From Saprospiraceae bacterium (GTDB taxonomy: Bacteria; Bacteroidota; Bacteroidia; Chitinophagales; Saprospiraceae), in the NCBI GenBank assembly GCA_022841505.1, contig JALHRK010000019.1:1-38266 (forward strand): a stretch of DNA of 38,266 nt. Direction: 5' to 3'. Below, piece after piece: positions 32,847-38,266 of the stretch (position 1 is the stretch's first letter; each line of letters begins with the position of its first letter). The position numbers were made by a program, and so were the translations under genes. The notes beneath the pieces were generated by a model, which saw only the letters and a list, made by a program, of their open reading frames with translations, did not search any database and was not told where the DNA came from.

Positions 32847-34382
32847 ATGCGAAAACAGATCAATCAATGCTTTCGTTGGTACTATCGGCAACGGTACTTG
32901 AAAATAAAACGTATCGTTGAACGGCCGCACGAAACGCAACGTGCGCTGTTGCTGCAATTGCTCCGGGCTGCTGAACAAACGGAATGGGGACTCCAGTTCG
33001 GCTACCGGCATTTGAAAACCCCGGAAGCGTATGCCCGGGCCGTACCCGTGCAGGATTATGAAAGCCTGAAACCCTATATCCAGCGCATGATGTACGGGGA
33101 AAAAGACATCCTGTGGAGCGATCAGGTGCGCTGGTTTTCCAAATCTTCCGGCACCACGGAGGACAAAAGCAAATTCATCCCCGTTTCCCGCCAGAACCTC
33201 CGCCAATGCCATATCCGGGGCACCTGGGATACAATGGCCTGTTTTTACGCCAACCGGCCCGATGCCCGGCAATTCGAGTGCAAAAGCATGGTCATGGGGG
33301 GGAGCCTGAAACCCTTCGCGCCTTATCCGCGCACCATGACGGGAGACGTTTCTGCGGTCATGATTTCGCACATGCCCTGGGTGGGCAGGCCGTTTTTTAT
33401 CCCCGATTTTGAAACCGCTTTGCTCGACGACTGGGAAGAAAAAGTAGAACGCCTGGCGCTTGCCGGAATCCGGGAGCCTAATGTGGTCATGATCGGCGGC
33501 GTTCCGACTTGGACCCTGGTGCTTTTCCGGAGGATCCTCGAAATCACCGGCAAAAGCAATATGGAAGAAGTCTGGCCGCATTTACAGGGCTATATCCACG
33601 GCGGGGTCAGTTTTGTGCCTTACCGGACCCAGTTTGAGGCCTATTTCCCTTCCGGTAAAATAAGTTACCAGGAAATATACAATGCCTCGGAGGGGTATTT
33701 TGCCATTCAGGACGACTTTGGTTCCGATGATATGCTCCTGTTGTTAGACAACGGAGTCTACTATGAATTCCTGCCCGTTGAGGAATGGGGCGCCAGCAAT
33801 CCGCAGGCCATCCCCCTGAGCGAGGTGGAGGCGGGGAAAAACTACGCGCTGGTTATCAGTACCAACGCCGGGCTTTGGCGCTACATGCTGGGCGATACGG
33901 TGATGTTCACTTCGTTGGCGCCTTACAAAATCAAAATTACCGGCAGGACGAAGCAATTTGTCAACGCTTTTGGCGAAGAAGTGGTGGTGGAGAACACCGA
34001 TAAAGCCTTAGCGGAGACCTGCCTCCAGTTGGATGTGATCGTATCTGAATACACGGTCGCACCCGTCTATTTCGGCGCTGCCAGCAAAGGCGGGCACGAA
34101 TGGCTGATCGAATTTGAGCGGCCTCCGGAAAATTTGAAAGCTTTTGCCCAGTTGCTCGACCAGAATTTACAAAAAATTAATTCCGACTACGAAGCCAAAC
34201 GCTTCAAGAGCATTGCCCTGGCGCCGCTGAAAACCAAAGTGCTGCCCAAAGGCACGTTCCACAACTGGCTGAAGTCGAAAGGCAAGCTGGGAGGCCAGCA
34301 TAAAGTGCCCCGGTTGGCCAATCACCGGCAGTATATTGACGAAATTCTGGACTTTTTGCAAGGCAGCCAAAGTACAGTGTGA
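32847..34382 (+). CDS. GH3 (auxin-responsive promoter) family acyl-acid amido synthetase-like protein
   Basis: Protein of 511 residues in the GH3 family. In plants these adenylate-forming enzymes use ATP to join carboxylic acids such as indole-acetate or jasmonate to amino acids; bacterial members are of unknown function. Start chosen at ATG 32847 (MRKQINQCFRWYYRQRY), because the track start at 32766 adds residues that resemble no family member. ATP-binding motif 'WFSKSSGTTEDKSKFIPVS' (about 95-115) is standard, and 'YNASEGYFAIQDD' (about 290) and 'LWRYMLGDTVMFTSLAPYKIKITGRTKQFVNAFGEEV' (about 345-385) are the expected adenylation motifs. The ECF sigma gene follows after about 80 bp, with its own promoter. 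Confidence 0.9.
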   Translation: MRKQINQCFRWYYRQRYLKIKRIVERPHETQRALLLQLLRAAEQTEWGLQFGYRHLKTPEAYARAVPVQDYESLKPYIQRMMYGEKDILWSDQVRWFSKSSGTTEDKSKFIPVSRQNLRQCHIRGTWDTMACFYANRPDARQFECKSMVMGGSLKPFAPYPRTMTGDVSAVMISHMPWVGRPFFIPDFETALLDDWEEKVERLALAGIREPNVVMIGGVPTWTLVLFRRILEITGKSNMEEVWPHLQGYIHGGVSFVPYRTQFEAYFPSGKISYQEIYNASEGYFAIQDDFGSDDMLLLLDNGVYYEFLPVEEWGASNPQAIPLSEVEAGKNYALVISTNAGLWRYMLGDTVMFTSLAPYKIKITGRTKQFVNAFGEEVVVENTDKALAETCLQLDVIVSEYTVAPVYFGAASKGGHEWLIEFERPPENLKAFAQLLDQNLQKINSDYEAKRFKSIALAPLKTKVLPKGTFHNWLKSKGKLGGQHKVPRLANHRQYIDEILDFLQGSQSTV

Positions 34383-34412
34383 ACTTTTATTAAGAAAAGT
34401 TATTAATAAAGT

Positions 34413-34420
34413 TACTTTTG
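34413..34420 (+). promoter_or_regulatory. -7 box TACTTTTG of the sigma factor operon
   Basis: Exact TAnnTTTG match 40 bp upstream of the ATG at 34461. No good -33 partner is seen. It begins 31 bases after the GH3 stop codon. Confidence 0.5.
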
Positions 34421-34460
34421 TTAGAGCATATACAGGATTCCTAAAATCACGAAAATTTTG

Positions 34461-35078
34461 ATGAACTTCGCAGAATACAGCGATAAGGGTAAAGAAGCGC
34501 AAATGGTTCAGCTCCTGACATCGGGGGATGGCCAGTCACTTGCTTTGCTGTACGAACGCTATTCTGCGGCGTTGTTCGGCATCATCCGCGGGATGATCAA
34601 CGACGAAGAGCTTGGCAGGGAAGTCCTCCAGGATGCTTTTGTCAAAATCTGGCAAAATGCCGATAAATACGACGCAACCAAAGGCCGGCTATTCACCTGG
34701 ATGGTGCAGGTAACGAGGCGTTTAGCAATTGATTCCATCCGATCCAAACAATTTAAGACGGATCGGAAAACCGATATGCTCCCTGATTCCGTATCTAACA
34801 GCAGCTCCCTTAGTGAAGAAACAAACCTGAAGGATATCGGTTTGAGACGGGTCGTAGATCAGTTGGACGAACATCACAAATCTATTATCACCCTCTTATA
34901 TTTTCAGGATTACACACAAAAAGAAGTCAGCGAGGAACTGGACATCCCGTTAGGAACGGTGAAGACCAGAACCCGGAAAGCAATGGAGCGTTTGCGTGAA
35001 ATACTTCGCAACGAAGGCCTTTCTGCGTCGGCATTTATTTCTTTAAATGAATTTATAAACCAATACCTTGGACATTAA
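34461..35078 (+). CDS. ECF RNA polymerase sigma factor
   Basis: Alternative sigma factor of 205 residues that would direct RNA polymerase to a small regulon. ATG 34461 is used, although the track opens one codon earlier at TTG. Region 2 is 'ALLYERYSAALFGIIRGMINDEELGREVLQDAFVKIWQNADKYD' with 'LFTWMVQVTRRLAIDSIRS' (-10 recognition). Region 4 is 'LYFQDYTQKEVSEELDIPLGTVKTRTRKAMERLR' (helix-turn-helix for -35 contacts). The longer linker (about 110-130) is of the sigma-K/SigK type. The next gene overlaps by 11 bases and encodes an RskA-like anti-sigma factor, so the pair is almost certainly a unit. What signal it answers is unknown. Confidence 0.93.
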   Translation: MNFAEYSDKGKEAQMVQLLTSGDGQSLALLYERYSAALFGIIRGMINDEELGREVLQDAFVKIWQNADKYDATKGRLFTWMVQVTRRLAIDSIRSKQFKTDRKTDMLPDSVSNSSSLSEETNLKDIGLRRVVDQLDEHHKSIITLLYFQDYTQKEVSEELDIPLGTVKTRTRKAMERLREILRNEGLSASAFISLNEFINQYLGH

Positions 35079-35877
35079 GGAATACATATTATCCGGAGTA
35101 CTTGAACTGTACGTGTTGGGCAAATTAGATGCCCAGGAAAGTGCGGCAGTCGAACTCATGGCCGCTCAGCACCCTGAAATCAGGGCCGAAATTGACGCCA
35201 TCGAGCAAGCTTTGGAAGTGTATGCCCAAATGCATGGCCAAACGCCGCCACAGGGTACGTTGGAAAATATCCTGAACCGGGTGGATCAATTGCGCCCACC
35301 TAACCCAATAAAGGCTTCCGGGGCCGCTCCCAAGCCCCCCCGATTTTTAATGACCTTCGTTATCATCGCAGCCCTGGTTAGCATCGTGGCTGCGCTTTGG
35401 GCATACAATGGCAAGCTCCAAACGGAAGGGCAAATTGCACAGGTGCAGGAACGCCTGGATTCCTTCCGCAGGGAATGTGATCAGATCGCCCGCGAAAATG
35501 CGGCCAACCGCGCCGAATTGGCTTTCCTGAAAGATGGCGCCACCCGGCCTATTACCATGCGCGGTACGCCGAATAAAGATTCTACCGCCATTGCCTCCGT
35601 ATATGTCAACCCCCTGCAAGGCAAAGCTTATTTGAATGTCGTGAAACTTCCGCCCCCGCCCGCAGGCAAGCAATACCAGCTTTGGGCTATCGTAGGCACG
35701 GCCGCGCCAGCCGACATGGGCGTTTTCGACTTACCAACTACACCGGGCGAACTCAAAGAAATTGCCTTCAGCCCGCAGTTTGCGGATAAGGTGACGTTTG
35801 CCGTAACGCTGGAAGATGCTGGTGGGAAGCCTACGCCTGATTTGACGCAGTTGTATTTGATTTCTGAGGCGGGGTGA
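35068..35877 (+). CDS. Anti-sigma factor, RskA-like
   Basis: Membrane-bound anti-sigma factor of 269 residues. The N-terminal 70 residues ('MDIKEYILSGVLELYVLGKLDAQES...') form the helical zinc-free sigma-binding part, followed by a single membrane helix ('FLMTFVIIAALVSIVAALWAY', about 93-113) and the periplasmic RskA C-terminal domain ('AYLNVVKLPPPPAGKQYQLWAIVG', 'FAVTLEDAGGKPTPDLTQLYLIS'). In that family, regulated cleavage in the membrane releases the sigma factor. The start is a TTG 11 bases inside the sigma gene, consistent with coupled translation. No protease gene is nearby. The sequence ends cleanly before a gene-free 275-bp region. Confidence 0.9.
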   Translation: MDIKEYILSGVLELYVLGKLDAQESAAVELMAAQHPEIRAEIDAIEQALEVYAQMHGQTPPQGTLENILNRVDQLRPPNPIKASGAAPKPPRFLMTFVIIAALVSIVAALWAYNGKLQTEGQIAQVQERLDSFRRECDQIARENAANRAELAFLKDGATRPITMRGTPNKDSTAIASVYVNPLQGKAYLNVVKLPPPPAGKQYQLWAIVGTAAPADMGVFDLPTTPGELKEIAFSPQFADKVTFAVTLEDAGGKPTPDLTQLYLISEAG

Positions 35878-36152
35878 TTTCGGTATTGGCAAACCTTATA
35901 GATTAAAATTTTTCGTTGTTTATATTTTGAATTATTAGGAAAAGGTTTAACTTGCTGAGGATAAACCAAATTTTGGTATGACCCAGTGTAGAGAACAGAT
36001 AGATGAAGCCCTTGCTTTTTGGTGTAAGCTGGAAGTGGGGGCTTTGTGTGTATTACAGCCAATGACCTTGTAAGGTGGGGTATTGAGATGCGAAGTTTTG
36101 GCGGATATTGGGGTGCGGGAATACTTACTCTGTGTAATAAAACAGGTGAAAC
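35878..36152. other. Gene-free boundary region
   Basis: About 275 bp between the anti-sigma gene and the AT-rich island. I see a small palindrome CCAAATTTTGG near 35967-35977, a 31-codon ORF at 35978-36073 with no support, and no certain promoter. It contains the change from ordinary to AT-rich composition. Confidence 0.4.
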
Positions 36153-36968
36153 ATGGATGATTTTAAAAGATATATAAAAAATATTTTCATAGAAAATCCT
36201 CAAAAAGCTTTAGATGAAGTATTAGGTAAAATTGATCGTCAGACTAAAAGTAGTGACGATTTTTTACTGCTTAAGGGGAGGTATAATTTAATAAATGAGC
36301 AAGCTAATAAGAATATCATCAATGGAAATGAATATGAAATAGAAATAAACAGAATTAATAATTCTTTTATTTCGCTATTGAATAAAATAAATGTAGATGA
36401 TGGTTTTTTTTCAATTGCATCACAATCTAAATTATTGCATTTTGAAAATGAATATGCAGCTCATGAAGAGATTAAAAGTGAGATATTGAGATCTAATAAA
36501 ATAAAATTACATTTAATTCGAGGAGGGGAGTTATTTAAAAACGAAAATGGCCTTTTTAATTTAAAAAAATACAAAAGTGTAAGTCAGTTTTTAAATTTAA
36601 AAATATTATTTATAGACTTTGAGTCGCTTTCCCAAGAGGAATATTTGTATCTAAATAATTGCATTAGTCTTAATTGGAAAGGATTAGAGGTTGATAGGGA
36701 AGGTTTTACCCATACTATTGATAGCTTAAAGTATTTAAGTGAAGGTTTTGACGTTAAAGTCAGAGTTTATGGACTTAATCTTTTGCATTTTTTAAAATTG
36801 TACATATTTGATAATTCCTGCTATTTTACTGTTTATCACAGGTTAGGCAAAGCCAAAGAACACCAACAGTATCCAATCTTTAAGATTGAGAGTAGTAGTC
36901 CTCTTTACTCAGTTTTTGAAGCAATTTTTGACAACTCTTGGGAAAAATCAAAAGTCATCATCAACTAA
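36153..36968 (+). CDS. EAD11-like protein with unassigned (PLD-like) C-terminal domain
   Basis: Protein of 271 residues, strongly AT-rich in coding. The N-terminal 80 residues ('IENPQKALDEVLGKIDRQT', 'FLLLKGRYNLINEQANKNIINGNEYEIEINRINNSFISLL') match the pattern of an effector-associated domain (EAD11 type): helical adaptor modules that bring effectors to sensor proteins in bacterial conflict systems. The rest is unassigned. Its layout ('LHLIRGGELF', 'LKILFIDFES', 'VKVRVYGLN', then 'LHFLKLYIFD' with H..K....D, and a final 'PLYSVFEAIFDNSWEKS') recalls PLD-like domains such as DUF5919, but the HKD motif is imperfect, so an active nuclease/lipase is not shown. A NUDIX gene starts nine bases later. 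Base use differs from all upstream neighbours, suggesting transfer. Confidence 0.75.
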   Translation: MDDFKRYIKNIFIENPQKALDEVLGKIDRQTKSSDDFLLLKGRYNLINEQANKNIINGNEYEIEINRINNSFISLLNKINVDDGFFSIASQSKLLHFENEYAAHEEIKSEILRSNKIKLHLIRGGELFKNENGLFNLKKYKSVSQFLNLKILFIDFESLSQEEYLYLNNCISLNWKGLEVDREGFTHTIDSLKYLSEGFDVKVRVYGLNLLHFLKLYIFDNSCYFTVYHRLGKAKEHQQYPIFKIESSSPLYSVFEAIFDNSWEKSKVIIN

Positions 36969-36977
36969 ATAATTAAA

Positions 36978-37406
36978 ATGAAAAAGTATACCAAAGTAGT
37001 TGTTTCTGCAATTGTCTGGCATGATAATAAAATTTTACTTTTGAAACGAGCTCAAAATTTTAAGGAACTAAATATTGGGAAAGACTTTTGGGATTTACCT
37101 GGAGGGAAACTTGAATTTGGACTTCAAACCGTTGAGGCTTTACAAAACGAATTATTAGAAGAGACGCATTACATCAAAATTAATTCAACGCTAAGGTTGA
37201 TAGAAGCGATTTCCTATTTAATAGAAGACGAAATAACAATTACAAATAGAATAAATATAATATATGATATGAAAATAGAGGGCGAAGCCCAAATACAGCT
37301 AAGTGAGGAACATAGTGAATACATATTTACAGATAATGTATATTTGATTCAATCATTAAATATGATGGCGCCAATCAAAAGCCTTTTGCTAAAGTTGCTG
37401 GAATAA
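36978..37406 (+). CDS. NUDIX hydrolase
   Basis: Hydrolase of 142 residues of the NUDIX superfamily, which cleaves nucleoside diphosphates linked to another group. The Nudix box reads 'GGKLEFGLQTVEALQNELLEETHYI' (about residues 43-67). The core Glu residues ELLEE are kept, but the box Arg is Asn and the Gly near the end is His, so it departs from the consensus G-x5-E-x7-REUXEE-x-GU. Metal-binding is therefore likely but specificity is open. It follows the EAD11-like gene by nine bases and shares its low GC content, so both were probably acquired and act together. It could process a signalling nucleotide, or remove a toxic product of the neighbour; neither is shown. Confidence 0.9.
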   Translation: MKKYTKVVVSAIVWHDNKILLLKRAQNFKELNIGKDFWDLPGGKLEFGLQTVEALQNELLEETHYIKINSTLRLIEAISYLIEDEITITNRINIIYDMKIEGEAQIQLSEEHSEYIFTDNVYLIQSLNMMAPIKSLLLKLLE

Positions 37407-37414
37407 AGCATAGG

Positions 37415-37449
37415 GAATTTTGGAAATTCTAAAATTCAGAAAATTCTGA
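37415..37449. repeat. AT-rich short inverted repeats after the NUDIX gene
   Basis: GAATTTT...AAAATTC (37415-37437) and TCAGAA-aa-TTCTGA (37436-37449), overlapping, in the 160-bp spacer before the GNAT gene. They may end transcription of the two-gene island. Confidence 0.45.
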
Positions 37450-37566
37450 TTCAGACAAAGAAACAATGCATGGGAATAACGGATTTTTAACCCGTACATC
37501 GCCGCATTTCCCTCATATCCATGTTTTCCCTACCTTTCGACGCGAGTCTTTCACAAAACGCACACC

Positions 37567-38266
37567 ATGCACGAAAACAAACCATACCTCATCCGGAACA
37601 TGACGCCCGACGAAGTAGAGCGGATTGCAGTGGAATGGGCAGCCAAAGAAGGTTGGAATCCAGGCATTTATGATGCCCCGTGTTTTTATGCGGCCGACCC
37701 CAAAGGCTTCTTTGCAGGGTTTCTTGGGGACGAACCCATTGCCTGCATTTCAGCGGTTGCTTACGATCCGGACTTTGCCTTTATTGGATTTTACATCGTC
37801 AAACCGGAGCATCGGGGCAAGGGTTACGGGTTGAAAATATGGAATGCAGCAATCGCTTATTTGCAAACCCAAAACATCGGCCTGGATGGCGTTGTTGAAC
37901 AACAGGTAAACTATAAAAAATCGGGTTTTGAGTTGGCTTACCGCAACATTCGCTATGAAGGTACCGCCCAACCCACCACAGCACGGTTTCCGGAGATCGT
38001 CCCGGCTTCGGAAGTTGCTTATGATGAAATAGCCCAGTATGATGCCGGCATTTTTCCTGTTCCCAGACCTCGCTTTCTCCAGGGTTGGCTCAAACAACCT
38101 GAAAGTTTGGCTTTGGTGGCCTTGCAAGCTGGCAGAGTTGCGGGATACAGTGTGCTCCGAAAGTGCCGGATTGGCTATAAAATCGGGCCTTTATTTGCCG
38201 ATAATAAAGACTTAGCCAACAAACTGTTCCTTGCTTCAAGCAACCAGGTTAAACCCGGTACTGCAA
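37567..38266 (+). CDS. GNAT acetyltransferase, tandem domain type (3'-partial)
   Basis: The reading frame opens at ATG 37567 and stays open to the window edge (233 codons), so the 3' end is missing. The first GNAT domain shows 'FAFIGFYIVKPEHRGKGYGLKIW', with the acetyl-CoA-binding RGKGYG loop, about residues 77-99. A second part ('YDEIAQYDAGIFPVPRPRFLQGWLKQPESLALVALQAGRVAGYSVLRKC') matches the C-terminal Acetyltransf_18-type domain of tandem GNAT proteins such as YitH. The substrate is not known. GC content returns to the level seen before the AT-rich island, which marks the island's right edge. The ORF track omits the frame because it runs off the end. Confidence 0.9.
   Translation, partial: MHENKPYLIRNMTPDEVERIAVEWAAKEGWNPGIYDAPCFYAADPKGFFAGFLGDEPIACISAVAYDPDFAFIGFYIVKPEHRGKGYGLKIWNAAIAYLQTQNIGLDGVVEQQVNYKKSGFELAYRNIRYEGTAQPTTARFPEIVPASEVAYDEIAQYDAGIFPVPRPRFLQGWLKQPESLALVALQAGRVAGYSVLRKCRIGYKIGPLFADNKDLANKLFLASSNQVKPGTA

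Noticed and set aside
35978-36073. 31-codon ORF before the EAD11 gene
   Set aside because: Too short, no ribosome-binding site or recognisable sequence.
35628-36203. 191-aa minus ORF across the anti-sigma/EAD11 gap
   Set aside because: Overlaps the real anti-sigma gene and the EAD11 start; no signal, domain or promoter.
1-38266. tRNA, rRNA or riboswitch genes
   Set aside because: No cloverleaf or conserved rRNA or riboswitch core was seen in any gap, though this was by eye only.

Overview
The window looks like the chromosome of a Bacteroidota, most likely a Saprospiria-type organism (Haliscomenobacter/Lewinella relatives). The taxonomic reading is inferred from several signs. Two secreted proteins end in type IX secretion (T9SS) type A sorting domains. 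Several promoters match the Bacteroidota pattern TTTG / TAnnTTTG. There is an EAD11-like effector-associated domain. The one-chain GlyRS, the eukaryote-like ProRS and the DUF2911 and DUF2807 proteins also fit. Base composition is near 50% GC, except for a clearly AT-rich island at 36.1-37.4 kb.

Layout. 1-156: 5' part of a leftward gene (VanW-like guess). 391-4085: acyl-CoA dehydrogenase behind a promoter flanked by two identical dyads, then a lipoprotein and an FkbM methyltransferase. 4024-5292 (-): O-antigen ligase-like membrane protein. 5622-7066: MsrB-MsrA fusion plus GNAT acetyltransferase. 7067-7653: gene-free, packed with palindromic repeats. 7654-9204 (-): glyS. 9466-12493: DUF2807 protein and an orphan NtrY-like histidine kinase, separated by a short-unit repeat array. 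12575-13480 (-): lytic transglycosylase. 13587-15737: CPA2 cation/proton antiporter with USP-like tail. 15903-18830 (-): large T9SS cargo. 18982-20403: helical TPR-like protein. 20400-21671 (-): fumarylacetoacetase. 21857-23323 (-): proS. 23541-26607: aromatic low-complexity secreted protein and FadL-like outer membrane protein, each followed by a covarying 120-bp hairpin. 26830-28398: hemJ and DUF2911. 28582-30849: T9SS-secreted lysyl-endopeptidase-like protease. 30950-32686 (-): GH43 hydrolase. 32847-34382: GH3 family enzyme. 34461-35877: ECF sigma/anti-sigma pair. 36153-37406: AT-rich EAD11-effector plus NUDIX pair. 37567-end: tandem GNAT, cut by the window.

Most genes are housekeeping or surface functions in short, often single-gene units. 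Two things stand out. First, many 3' ends carry a long hairpin beginning within a few bases of the stop codon, and the hairpins belong to several unrelated sequence families, some showing compensatory changes between copies. Second, the AT-rich EAD11/NUDIX pair looks like a transferred two-gene conflict or signalling module that I cannot assign to a named system. All calls come from reading the sequence; no database search was run.
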